A DNA stretch of 64,000 nucleotides from Lumbricus terrestris (lineage: Eukaryota; Annelida; Clitellata; Crassiclitellata; Lumbricidae). Below the pieces are notes generated by a model. That model saw only the letters and a program-made list of their open reading frames with translations. It was not told the DNA's origin and did not search any database. The stretch covers positions 2,704,782 through 2,768,781 of the forward strand of contig OX457047.1 of the NCBI GenBank assembly GCA_949752735.1, given 5' to 3'. The translations under genes and the position numbers were made by a program. Positions 40,503-50,289 of this stretch are shown piece by piece (the first letter of the stretch is position 1; every line of letters begins with the position of its first letter).

Positions 40503-41444
40503 CAGGGCTTTTTTAACGTGCAGTTGTACACGAAATTTACCATGGAGCAGGGGTTCTCAAACTTTATTTTTATTGTACCCCCAAGTAAAAAAATCGAATG
40601 ATGGCGTACCCCCACAGCAAAATCAGGTCAGAAACAAAATGCCATTGCGAGGTCCCCTTGCAGTGACAACTAAAAGTCCATTTAATCATTGATGACATCG
40701 TTTATTAGTGTCGTTAATAGGGAGCAAAATTTGGTTTGAATCATATAATCTTATCAACAAATTTTAAAGGGAAACTTGGTCTATAGGCTAACCTTGTCAG
40801 AAAGAGCCGACCTATAGGCCTGCTGCTGTGGGCTTGTTTAGACTAGCGCAGATTTAACAGATCTGGATCAATATAATTTTTTTCAATTTCAAACGCAAAT
40901 TAACCCAATGTTTGTTTTTATAGCAAGAATAGTTTAAAAACCAGCTTCACCCAGATATGACGTGCTGAAAGGAATCACAAAATTTAAAGCTCGATCAGAA
41001 ATTAATCCTTAGGCCAATTCAGCTCTCTGCTATCTTGAGATCGGTATAGCCTACAATAGGCTGAGAATTTCTGGTTTTGGTACTTTCAACCATTTATACA
41101 TTATTTGTTTCAAAATAATAGTAATTAGTATAAACATAAATATGCTGCATGCACTGTATAGTAGGCCTATGTGAGTCTAATTATATGTTGTGAATTAAAT
41201 AAATGACGATCGATGCTGTTACATTTTGTAACGTTAGAATTCATTGCTATTCAAAGAAAGATGGACACAAAGTCCATAAACTCAAAGAAAATGTATATTT
41301 CTGGAATTTTTCGCGTACCCCTTACCGGCGCCTGGCGTACCCCTAGGGGTACGCGTACCACAGTTTGAGAACCCCTGCCATGGAGGATGAGAAGGGAAAG
41401 AAGAAGTTGTGCAGTTCTAAAAAATTTCCTTTAAGACAGCCCTG
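40503..41444. mobile_element. GTGCAG-family MITE carrying a nested element
   Basis: Outer element of the family described at 14672-14864, with CAGGGCTTTTTTAACGTGCAG at the left end, AGACAGCCCTG at the right, and imperfect 8 bp duplications GGACACGC/GGACACGT. It is split by the 40548-41377 element. Confidence 0.7.
40548..41377. mobile_element. hAT (Charlie-type ends) non-autonomous element, nested
   Basis: 830 bp, inverted ends CAGGGGTTCTCAAACT / GTTTGAGAACCCCTG, the widely known hAT-Charlie type terminus, with the 8 bp duplication CCATGGAG on both sides (40540-40547, 41378-41385). Subterminal GTACCCC/GGGGTAC repeats. No coding capacity. Confidence 0.85.
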
Positions 41445-43729
41445 GGACACGTGCTGTTAGTGTACAGTTAGTCTGCGTGAAATAGACGATTTTTTGTGTT
41501 GAAGACCGATTGACGATTTCAAGCCAAAGTATAGAGTGCAGACAGTGGCGTAGCTACCATGTGTGCAGTGTGTGCAAAGCACACAGGCCCGCGACCTCAA
41601 GGTGCCCACAGAGATTGCTAAATTATTAATACAGAACCTTATCAGTAATTCACATTATTTTGTGACAGAATGTAGTTTTGTGAACACACTTACATTAGGC
41701 CTACCTCGCTACTAGTTTTTACTGGCGCGTGTCAGAAACAGTGCTGTTGCCAGATAAAAACTACAGACATACCTAATTCCTTTTAATCCTTTTAACTTGG
41801 GTTTTTCGTTTCGAGTCATCACGGTCAAATTGTATGAACGATAATAAAGAATGGGTTTAATACAGTTTTAAGTTGAGAATATGAAAGGAATCATGTTGGC
41901 ATAAGAATTTCATTTCGCTGATTCACTTTCCTGTGCAATGGGCAACCTTGGGCGTGCCAATGCAATCTATCATAAGCTTAGACGTGTAATTATTATATAT
42001 AGACTAGATGTGTAACCTGGCGTTGCACGGAAATTTAGTTTTCAACACTAGGCTACTCCTCATGGGTTACCAACGTTGATTGCTAGATTTCGGATTTTCG
42101 GTAACCCTCTACCCCACCACGCTTTCCCAAAAAGCCAAACATAACCATGCAGTCCCTGATGGGCGGGTGAGTGTGGTGACTGTGGCCTAATACAATTATT
42201 GCAGATTGTCTGTTCTGTTAGTATAGTTAATATTTCTGCGATATGCGTTCTTGTGAGTATTATTGTTTCAGCTGCATAATTGTACACTGTAACCGGTTTC
42301 AGTTTATCAACCGGATTGCTACGGAAATTATTATTGGGCGAGAATGACGTCATGCGGACTGTCGACTCTTTACTTATACGGCAGCGTGTCTGATCAGATC
42401 TGTCTGAAAACGCTAATAACTATGATTTTAAAGTGAATTAAAAGCTTAAAATAGTTGCTTTGACCTTATAATTTGGATAAGAATCAATTGCAAAAATTTT
42501 GGTAAACCGACACTCTGTCATTTCCGAGCCTTTTCTGTGACGAAGAGCAAGATACATCCATTCGAACAAACATATGCAAGGACAAACTTTCTGAATTATA
42601 ATACAAGATTATGTCCGTCTATCTGTCACGTTCATGTAGGCCTATTTTATAAAAACGGTGCGCAGTAGGAGCCTCATTGTATTCTGGTCATTTACTGGAT
42701 GTGGTAACGGCTATAGCGATCTCTTTCTTAGAGTCACATCTAGTTAAGTCCTCTTCTCACTTTTTCACAACCCAACCACGTGGATCATAGTCTGATCCTA
42801 ATTATTTTTCTACATTTCTCATGCTGCTCTCAACTCCTCTCAACTCTCGTCCCAAAATCATGGAGACACCAAATTGAGCATGTGAAGATCAGGATTCCAT
42901 GGAATCACGTATTTACCCCTAATTTTACACTTGTAGGGAATACTGCTCAACTTATTTTTAGGTGCCTGCACTATGAAAAATTGATCAGCGTGTCGTTTTG
43001 ATTTTCAAATTGCAAATCACGAACCTTGCAGAATAATTATTGATAGATGATTTACATTTTTTGCAGAACAAAATGCTATAAGAAAAACTATGATGTCATG
43101 GCATTGTTTTAAGTAGGCCGATTATTTGGTCTACTAATAATAAGTGGATAAGACTGTAACGTGATATATTTTAAATTCGACTGAGAAATCACTGCAGTTA
43201 TAATACTTTATCTGTCTCATTCATGTAGCATTCAAGTTGATTCTGTGAGTGAGTTGCATTGCATGTGTTAATTTAGGACCTAATGATGAATGTCATTGAT
43301 TAGTTTTGGTGAATTTTGATTGCAAGCCCGCAAAGATACCGGCCTTGCAAGGTCAAACAGGGGCCCATGCGGGACCTCTGTACACGGGTCCATGAAAAGC
43401 TAGCTGTATACGCCACTGAGTAGACTGGGACAAATGGGTGTAATAAAGCCTGCCGCACGATGCTTTGCTATAATGCGTAGACTGGTGTTGCCTGGTCTGC
43501 ATAATTATACAATACGTTTTCGGTGCTGTTGTTCGGTTACACATCTCTATCGCACATCAGTGTGGTGATCAGTGATTCCGTTAGTTGACGCACAAATTTT
43601 GACGCCGGACGCACAAAAATAAAGTTGGTGCGTCCATGGACGCACCGAAGTTGTGGATGGACGCACAAATAAATTAACGAAGCGAAAGATTGAAAGATTT
43701 TTGATGCGTCTTTTTCATGTTCATCTTCC
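41386..43729. other. Spacer between SLC5-B and the LTR element
   Basis: Mostly the 1.9 kb inverted-end element. A perfect 20 bp palindrome GGTGCGTCCATGGACGCACC lies at 43627-43646 among repeated GGACGCACAAA words. No coding exon seen. Confidence 0.5.
41543..43418. mobile_element. hAT-like non-autonomous element, 1.9 kb
   Basis: Inverted ends CAGTGGCGTAGCTACC / AGCTGTATACGCCACTG. No convincing duplication of target and no transposase frame; interior is unrecognised AT-rich sequence. Confidence 0.55.
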
Positions 43730-44834
43730 TGTGGCGAAATTCGCCTGAGCCGCCTCCGCGGTCTTGTTTACGCCGTCGATTGGCTTCGTGGGCGGTCGAT
43801 TCGCGTCGTCGTTCGCTCGTGCCTAGAGGTCCCCTCCCCTCCTCCCTTGCCTCCTCGCACCTGGCGGATCTTTTGGCGCGAAGTCCCCCCTGTAGTGCGC
43901 ATGCGCGGATCTTTTGGCGCGAAGCCCCCTTGCCTCTTCCCTTGCCTCCTCGCACCTGTCGGACCCCTGACGTAGGTCCCCCTGTGGTGCGCATGCGCGG
44001 ATCTTTTGGCGCGAAGCCCCCTTGCCTCTTCCCTTGCCTCCTCGCACCTGTCGGACCCCTGACGTAGGTCCCCCTGTGGTGCGCATGCGCGGATCTTTTG
44101 GCGCGAAGTCCCCCCTGTAGTGCGCATGCGCGGATCTTTTGGCGCGAAGTCCCCCCTGTAGTGCGCATGCGCGGATCTTTGCCCGCCAGGTCCCCTCGCA
44201 CCTGTCCGGACCTCTGACGTCGGACCCCCTGTAGTGCGCATGCGCGGATCTTTTGGCGCCAAGTCCTCTGTCCCCTTGGACACGTATAAATAGGACCGCT
44301 GCCCGCATGAAGAAAAGAGTTGTCACCGGGAAGTCTGCGGGAGCTCCGTCCGTATTAGAAGTCCAGCTCAGTTCCGGAGTTGTGCCCGAGTTCGTCAGTC
44401 GTTGAGCGAGTCACCGAGTCGTCCGTCGCTGGGAATCGGTCGTTGGGGCTCGGCGTTGCCGCCGCCGCTGAACGTCGCTGCCGCTGCCGTGTAGTTTCCG
44501 TGTTCGACGCAGTGTGGCGCCCCCGTAGTCAGCCATTGCTGTGGGAGCTGCCGTTGGGTACATGACCGTCCGCTGCTGGGGAACGATAGTTCGCGGTATA
44601 TCACGTGCATGCCTGCTGCTGACGTGTGGAGTTGTGATTGACAATATATCGTCTGAAAACGTCTGTTGTCTTCGTGTCTTCGTGCGGTCGACGAACACTG
44701 TTAAGCCCTTCGAAAGACGACGGAGGCCGGACTTGCGCCCACCTGGAGCGACACGCAAGCCTTACCACCTGGTGGGAGAGATCGTCATCCAATCTCCCGT
44801 CAGCCGCTAGAGGGCGCGGGCGGTTTCCGTTACA
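43730..44834 (+). repeat. 5' LTR (1105 bp)
   Basis: Direct repeat of 47901-49004. U3 contains GC-rich tandem repeats with E2F-like and NRF1-like motifs, two CRE-like TGACGT elements, and a TATAAATA box at 44285-44292. Transcription should start near 44315, giving a U3 of roughly 585 bp. Ends with TTACA one base before the primer site. Confidence 0.9.
43871..44292 (+). promoter_or_regulatory. LTR promoter: alternating E2F-like/NRF1-like tandem array and TATA box
   Basis: E2F-like TTTTGGCGCGAA occurs at 43871, 43912, 44004, 44096 and 44137, with a variant (GGCGCCAA) at 44251. NRF1-like TGCGCATGCGC occurs at 43896, 43988, 44080, 44121, 44162 and 44235. The two motifs alternate, the E2F-like one starting 15-16 bp after each NRF1-like one, within two interleaved repeat lengths (about 41 and 92 bp). 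CRE-like TGACGT elements lie near 43970, 44060 and 44216. TATAAATA is at 44285. The same array is in the 3' LTR. The motif matches are seen directly; binding is inferred. Confidence 0.75.
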
Positions 44835-44835
44835 C

Positions 44836-44852
44836 TGGTACCAGAAGTGGGG
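44836..44852 (+). other. Primer binding site, tRNA-Leu-like
   Basis: TGGTACCAGAAGTGGGG starts one base after the 5' LTR. Its complement ends in CCA and resembles the acceptor stem and T-arm side of eukaryotic tRNA-Leu (CCCACTTCTG-x-x-ACCA), so that tRNA is the probable minus-strand primer. Confidence 0.7.
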
Positions 44853-44894
44853 TACGCAGTTGTTCCAGCCGACGAATAGACGAGTCTACCGAAG

Positions 44895-47426
44895 ATGATG
44901 GACGACGACGAGGTAACGTTCCGGCAGCCGAGACTTTTCGAGTTCAGCACGCCTGCTGATGTCTCTCCGCCTGCTGTGGGAAGAACGACGATGGAGAAGC
45001 AGCCGAGCCGTGGCCGACTGATCGAGCTCATTTCCGACGATGGTGAGGAGCTGGTGGAGACGAGTCCCCGTGTGAAGACGGAGACAACGGATTCGTCGAA
45101 GGAGTTGTTGGAGAACTTCGGAAGTCTCCTGCGGAACCGACCGACGCCAATGAAGCCGGGTCGATTCGACGGGACTGGGTCCCTGGAATCCTTTCTAGTA
45201 CAATTCGAGGTATGCGCTCGTCACAATCGATGGACAGACGCGGACAAAGTGGATCATCTACGCTGCGCGCTAGAGAAGGCTGCGACGCAACTTCTTTGGG
45301 ATTTCGGCGCGCAAGCTGACGTAAGTTACGCCCAACTGGTGGAGCGTCTCCGACAGAGATATGGGACGGACGGACAAGCTGAGACGTTCCGTAGTCAGCT
45401 GTATTTTCGACGCCAAGGGGCCGGAGAAAGTTTGAGCGACTTATTACACGAGATTCGCAGACTCGTTGTATTGGCCTATCCTGTCCCGTCCAACGAGACG
45501 ACGCAGATTATCGCAAGAGACTCGTTCCTGGAAGCTTTGCGAGACAGGGAGCTTTCGTTGAAAGTCAGGGAGCGTGAGCCGAAGACTCTGGATGAGGCTT
45601 ATCGGACCGCTCTACGCTTAGAGGCCTACCAGAGAGCCTCTGAGAACGACGATCATCGGAGACCGTCGAACCGTGTCCGTGGAACGCAAGAAGTCGAGCC
45701 GACCAACCAGCTCCAGTCGACCCTGGACCGCTTCTTGACGACACAGCGTGACGATCAGCGTCGTTGGCAGCGAGAAATGGAACGGAAGATGGACGAACAG
45801 TTCCGGGAGCTACGGAACCAGTCTACGATCGACGACGATGGATCGAGACGAGATCAACGGCCTGGGGACCGCCGATTGGGAGATCGCCAGCCGGAGACTA
45901 CGAGGAGAACCGTGACCTGTTATGGATGCGGTAGAGCCGGTCACGTGGTCCGAGATTGCCGTCAGCCGCGCCGTTTCCGGAACCGGCCGAGTGACGAGGA
46001 AACGACAGGAGGAGACGCACCTGCGCCATCGACATCCGTGGTGGTGAACCACACGACACGTCCGAAGCTGCCCGACCGCGCCAGCAGTAATGCCGTTTAC
46101 GTTCGTGGAAGGATCAACGACCGACTGCAGATGTCTCTCATCGACACCGGATCCGAAGTGAGCCTGGTTCCGTCTTCAGCAGTGGAAGGGTTAGAACTCC
46201 GTTCTTGTACACGCTTGTTGATGGCTGCTAATGGCTCGAATATTAATGTTTTGGGCGAGGTCCGGTTACCCCTTAGATTTTGGGATGGTTTTGAGGTCCA
46301 TGCTAACTTTTTAGTCTCTGACCAGATTTCCGAACCGATGTTAGGAATGGATTTCTTGAGGGAACAGCGTTGTCGCTTGAGTTTTGGTAACGGGGCTCTG
46401 TTTATTGGTCGCAAACGTATCCCCTTAGTGAGAGGGAATGGCTCAATTTGGTGCCGTCGTGTAAGTGTCGCCGAGGAAATAGAGTTACCGCCCAAATGCC
46501 AAAGTGAGGTGCCTGTGAAAACCGTATACGGAGATGTGACCTCGGTGGCTCCCGCGTGGATGACGGAGGCTCACGAGATCCGTCCTGGAGTTCACCTTGC
46601 CCGTGTAGTATTAGGCGATAGGACTAATGCGCACGTGAGAATAGTAGACTTGAATGATAGTCCGGTTGAAGTTGAGCCGATTAGGATGGACGAAGGTAGG
46701 ATTAGTCAGAATAAAGACGCTTCGCCTAGTGAGTTAATGTTGGTAGATTTGCCCGAGGATGTGTCGCCGGAAATCCAGGAACGGATGAGAAGTTTGTTAG
46801 GAAAGACGTCGGTGAGCACGCATAAGATTGAGACAGATGTCCATCCGGTGAGACAAGCGTTAGGAAGTCACCCGATGCCGCATAGGATTGTTAGTGATAG
46901 CCAGTTGGACAGTATGCTTGCTGATGAAATTTTGGAACCAGCGGTTATCGAGTGTGTGCGTAGGACTAGGTGGAAAGTCCGACGCAGGGCCTTTAGGGTT
47001 GGTTGGTCGGGAACCGTAAAGAGGTTTAGTCAGCGATGCTCTCCCTCTGCCCAATACCACCGAGGTCAACTGCCCAGGCAGGGTCCCTTGAAACCCTTAC
47101 CCTGTGGGAAGCCTTGGGAACGGTTTAGCATGGATATTACTGGTACCCACCCGCGTAGGCGTAGAATTTTGACGGTGATGGACGGGTTCGCTAAAATTGT
47201 AGAAGCCATTCCACTGGCTGATTATAAGGTTAATTCCGTGGCTTGGGTTGAGACAAGTTTTGACGGGATCCTTTTTGGGGAAAGTCGCAAGCAGCCATCA
47301 GAGTGTGACATTGCCACTCGTCCGCCTGACGAGTCCGCCGCTGTTGATGCTTCGTCGCCGGTGACTGTGAATTTCCAGGATGGCCGACCAAAGCGTATGG
47401 TCCGTCGTCCGGCTCGCTACGAATAG
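44895..47426 (+). CDS. Retrotransposon Gag-protease polyprotein with deleted RT/integrase (843 aa)
   Basis: Single open frame. Residues about 86-250 are a retrotransposon Gag (capsid) domain (GRFDGTGSLESFLVQFE onward). A CCHC zinc knuckle lies at C342, C345, H350, C355. The aspartic protease motif is D417-T-G-S, followed by the LGMDFL flap/core stretch near residue 485. Around residues 650-684 is the very start of reverse transcriptase, which breaks off before any catalytic motif and continues directly into an integrase piece: the MDITG stretch with D747 and VMDGFAKIVEA. The remaining integrase acidic residues, the RT YxDD box and RNase H are absent. A basic C-terminal tail ends the frame. 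It could make virus-like particles and protease but needs reverse transcriptase and integrase from a relative. Confidence 0.85.
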   Translation: MMDDDEVTFRQPRLFEFSTPADVSPPAVGRTTMEKQPSRGRLIELISDDGEELVETSPRVKTETTDSSKELLENFGSLLRNRPTPMKPGRFDGTGSLESFLVQFEVCARHNRWTDADKVDHLRCALEKAATQLLWDFGAQADVSYAQLVERLRQRYGTDGQAETFRSQLYFRRQGAGESLSDLLHEIRRLVVLAYPVPSNETTQIIARDSFLEALRDRELSLKVREREPKTLDEAYRTALRLEAYQRASENDDHRRPSNRVRGTQEVEPTNQLQSTLDRFLTTQRDDQRRWQREMERKMDEQFRELRNQSTIDDDGSRRDQRPGDRRLGDRQPETTRRTVTCYGCGRAGHVVRDCRQPRRFRNRPSDEETTGGDAPAPSTSVVVNHTTRPKLPDRASSNAVYVRGRINDRLQMSLIDTGSEVSLVPSSAVEGLELRSCTRLLMAANGSNINVLGEVRLPLRFWDGFEVHANFLVSDQISEPMLGMDFLREQRCRLSFGNGALFIGRKRIPLVRGNGSIWCRRVSVAEEIELPPKCQSEVPVKTVYGDVTSVAPAWMTEAHEIRPGVHLARVVLGDRTNAHVRIVDLNDSPVEVEPIRMDEGRISQNKDASPSELMLVDLPEDVSPEIQERMRSLLGKTSVSTHKIETDVHPVRQALGSHPMPHRIVSDSQLDSMLADEILEPAVIECVRRTRWKVRRRAFRVGWSGTVKRFSQRCSPSAQYHRGQLPRQGPLKPLPCGKPWERFSMDITGTHPRRRRILTVMDGFAKIVEAIPLADYKVNSVAWVETSFDGILFGESRKQPSECDIATRPPDESAAVDASSPVTVNFQDGRPKRMVRRPARYE

Positions 47427-47884
47427 ACGTGTATTGTGAAAAGAGACTTGAACTCTGAGACTTTTTTTCGTGAAATGGACTATGGACATTTGTGAACGCT
47501 CAAGATGTTGCGTTGTTTAATTATACGTTGTTATGTGTGGCCCGTTGGCCGTTTCTCGCTGTTGAAATGTGTATAACTCGTGCTTTTTCGTCAGTTTGGC
47601 CCGTTGGCCGTGTCTCGTTACGATGAAACTTAGCGTAAAGTGTTGTGGCTCGTTGGCCCATTTTTATGGACTCTTTGCATAATGAACGATGGACATTTCG
47701 TGGACGTTGGTCCTTTCTTTTGTTTGGTTCCGCTTCTGTTGTTACGACTTACAAGTCGTTCGAAGGCAGAATTGTTGCCATTGGCCCGTTGGCCGGTTAC
47801 TGTATAATGCGGACGGTCTAGGGGGTTCCTTGTTTCCGGGAGGGTGTGTGGGCCCTGACCCCTCGAAATAGGGACATTTCGAAT

Positions 47885-47900
47885 CGTGGTGGGAGGAAGA
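47885..47900 (+). other. Polypurine tract
   Basis: CGTGGTGGGAGGAAGA, almost all purine, immediately upstream of the 3' LTR TG; the usual plus-strand primer position. Confidence 0.8.
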
Positions 47901-49004
47901 TGTGGCGAAATTCGCCTGAGCCGCCTCCGCGGTCTTGTTTACGCCGTCGATTGGCTTCGTGGGCGGTCGATTCGCGTCGTCGTTCGCTCGTGCCTAGAGG
48001 TCCCCTCCCCTCCTCCCTTGCCTCCTCGCACCTGGCGGATCTTTTGGCGCGAAGTCCCCCCTGTAGTGCGCATGCGCGGATCTTTTGGCGCGAAGCCCCC
48101 TTGCCTCTTCCCTTGCCTCCTCGCACCTGTCGGACCCCTGACGTAGGTCCCCCTGTGGTGCGCATGCGCGGATCTTTTGGCGCGAAGCCCCCTTGCCTCT
48201 TCCCTTGCCTCCTCGCACCTGTCGGACCCCTGACGTAGGTCCCCCTGTGGTGCGCATGCGCGGATCTTTTGGCGCGAAGTCCCCCTGTAGTGCGCATGCG
48301 CGGATCTTTTGGCGCGAAGTCCCCCCTGTAGTGCGCATGCGCGGATCTTTGCCCGCCAGGTCCCCTCGCACCTGTCCGGACCTCTGACGTCGGACCCCCT
48401 GTAGTGCGCATGCGCGGATCTTTTGGCGCCAAGTCCCCTGTCCCCTTGGACACGTATAAATAGGACCGCTGCCCGCATGAAGAAAAGAGTTGTCACCGGG
48501 AAGTCTGCGGGAGCTCCGTCCGTATTAGAAGTCCAGCTCAGTTCCGGAGTTGTGCCCGAGTTCGTCAGTCGTTGAGCGAGTCACCGAGTCGTCCGTCGCT
48601 GGGAATCGGTCGTTGGGGCTCGGCGTTGCCGCCGCCGCTGAACGTCGCTGCCGCTGCCGTGTAGTTTCCGTGTTCGACGCAGTGTGGCGCCCCCGTAGTC
48701 AGCCATTGCTGTGGGAGCTGCCGTTGGGTACATGACCGTCCGCTGCTGGGGAACGATAGTTCGCGGTATATCACGTGCATGCCTGCTGCTGACGTGTGGA
48801 GTTGTGATTGACAATATATCGTCTGAAAACGTCTGTTGTCTTCGTGTCTTCGTGCGGTCGACGAACACTGTTAAGCCCTTCGAAAGACGACGGAGGCCGG
48901 ACTTGCGCCCACCTGGAGCGACACGCAAGCCTTACCACCTGGTGGGAGAGATCGTCATCCACTCTACCGTCAGCCGCTAGAGGGCGCGGGCGGTTTCCGT
49001 TATA
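47901..49004 (+). repeat. 3' LTR (1104 bp)
   Basis: Nearly identical to the 5' LTR: one fewer C in a poly-C run of the tandem array, one C/T change near 48435, two changes near 48961-48970 and one in the terminal dinucleotide. Follows the purine tract GGTGGGAGGAAGA and is followed by the TTCC target duplication. Confidence 0.9.
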
Positions 49005-49163
49005 TTCCTATACCTATACTTTATCCTCGTCGTCTTACTTACCCGCTTAGTTCCTCCTGTTCCGATCGGAGCATTGGTCGAGAGAAAAAAGTAACGGAAC
49101 GGCTCCTTCTTGTAGTTTCTGTAGCGTCAAGGTCTTTTACAGGGATGGGGTTCCTATTTATTT

Positions 49164-49564
49164 GGTTTGGGTCCACTATTCCAAGGGTCCACTATTCCGA
49201 AGGTCCACTATTCCGAACCCTAACCCTAAACCTAACTAAAACCCAACCCTAACTCACCCCAACCCTAACCCTAACCCTAACCATAACCCTACCATAACCC
49301 TAACCCTAAACCTAACCCTAAACATAACCCTAACCCACCCCAAACCTAACCCCGACCCTATAACCATAACTTTAACCCTGAACCTAACCCTAACCCACCC
49401 AACCCTGACCCTAAACCACCCTAACCAAACCCTAACCTTAATCCACCCTAACCCAACCCTAACCCTAACCCACCGTAACCCTAACCTGGCTAACCACCAA
49501 GGATAACGAACAAAATATAGCGGATATTCGGAATAGTGGACCTTCGGAATAGTGGGCCGACACC
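49164..49564. mobile_element. hAT-like MITE built around telomere-like repeats
   Basis: 401 bp flanked by direct repeats ATTTATTT (49156-49163 and 49565-49572). Ends are inverted repeats: GGT-TTGGGTCCACTATTCC on the left, and the complement of GGAATAGTGGGCCGACACC on the right, with further inverted copies of GGTCCACTATTCCGAA. Between them (49204-49490) lie about 30 degenerate CCCTAA units. It interrupts the SLC5 exon 15 relic. The 8 bp duplication suggests hAT, though its A/T-rich sequence leaves some chance of coincidence. Confidence 0.65.
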
Positions 49565-49651
49565 ATTTATTTTCGTTCTCGTCCGACCAACCTCAGAAAC
49601 GGAACCTCACAAGAAGACGTTAATCCACTTTCGCTTCAAAATCTCTGTCCT
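49565..49651 (-). pseudogene. Relic of SLC5 exon 15 (stop codon, interrupted)
   Basis: Together with its flanking intron side (to about 49710) this matches SLC5-A exon 15 at 13645-13733 and neighbouring intron, including the acceptor (AAACAG). In the SLC5 frame it reads KDRDFEAKVD and then TAA, so it cannot code for the tail. Homology is cut at 49565 by a telomere-repeat MITE; a short stretch just right of the LTR element (about 49006-49032) resembles the 3' border of exon 15. It is a third, decayed 3' end in the cluster, closer to SLC5-A than to SLC5-C. Confidence 0.65.
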
Positions 49652-49802
49652 CTGTTTCATCAGCGAAATTCAAAGTCGATCAATCGATTAAATCCGATCA
49701 ATAATTAAATTTTGCTTGGCCGAAATGTGTTCAAAGTCCATGCACACGTTTCCCATTGGACTATTAATATCGATCAAAAATGGCAAAACGATTGAGGCAG
49801 CT

Positions 49803-49958
49803 TGAATAACAACAGTAACAATGAATAGTCTATTAGACCTTTGAATAACAACAGTAACAATGAACAGTCTATTAGACCTTTGAATAACAACAGTAACAAT
49901 GAATAGTCTATTAGACCTTTGAATAACAACAGTAACAATGAATAGTCTATTAGACCTG
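49803..49958. repeat. 39 bp tandem repeat, 4 copies
   Basis: Unit TTTGAATAACAACAGTAACA then ATGAATAGTCTATTAGACC, nearly identical copies, in the old intron of the exon 15 relic. Confidence 0.85.
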
Positions 49959-50032
49959 TATGTATGCCAAATGATCAATGAACTAATCAGGCGAGCATTA
50001 GTACAACGATATAATATTATTGTGGCTGCACG

Positions 50033-50285
50033 GATGCTATTGTCACATGGATGCTATTCAAGTGACAATGTTTATTCCCTGTCGAGCCTTTCTCTTCTGT
50101 AGGCTATAGTTCATAACATGTCTATTATGTAGTTGTATTATTTGTATACTATTATACTATGTTTACTGAATTGCATGTTTCAATTTTTCGTGATTGTAGG
50201 CCTACACGCTATAATTATTCTGTTCTTTTCCATTGAAAAGGGCTTGCAGGCAGTTCAATAAAGTACATACTCACTTATACTTACG
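50033..50285 (+). mobile_element. Retroposon 3' end, second copy
   Basis: Aligns with 19528-19780: TAGTTCATAACATGTCTATT, CATGTTTCAATTTTTCGTG, CAGGCAGTTCAATAAAGTAC, then CATACTCACTTATAC. Confidence 0.6.
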
Positions 50286-50289
50286 GTAC

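Larger units (their letters stand above)
43730..49004 (+). mobile_element. Ty3/Gypsy-type LTR retrotransposon, non-autonomous, young
   Basis: Complete element: 5' LTR 43730-44834, primer site 44836-44852, open frame 44895-47426, polypurine tract 47885-47900, 3' LTR 47901-49004. LTRs begin TG and end CA (5' copy) or TA (3' copy). The 4 bp TTCC precedes 43730 and follows 49004, as expected for a target duplication. By eye the LTRs differ at about five bases and one 1 bp indel in 1.1 kb, so insertion is recent. The internal region is 3.07 kb, far less than a full gag-pol, because most of reverse transcriptase, RNase H and integrase are missing. It sits next to a decayed SLC5 exon. Confidence 0.9.

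Noticed and set aside
43674..44326. Long minus-strand frames over the LTR tandem repeats (KDPRMRTTGG-type repeats), repeated at 47818-48496
   Set aside because: They are by-products of a GC-rich repeat array in the LTR, open in several frames at once, with no domain.
49204..49490. True chromosome end or fusion point
   Set aside because: The telomere-like repeats are degenerate, short, and enclosed by inverted repeats and a target duplication, so a mobile element explains them better.
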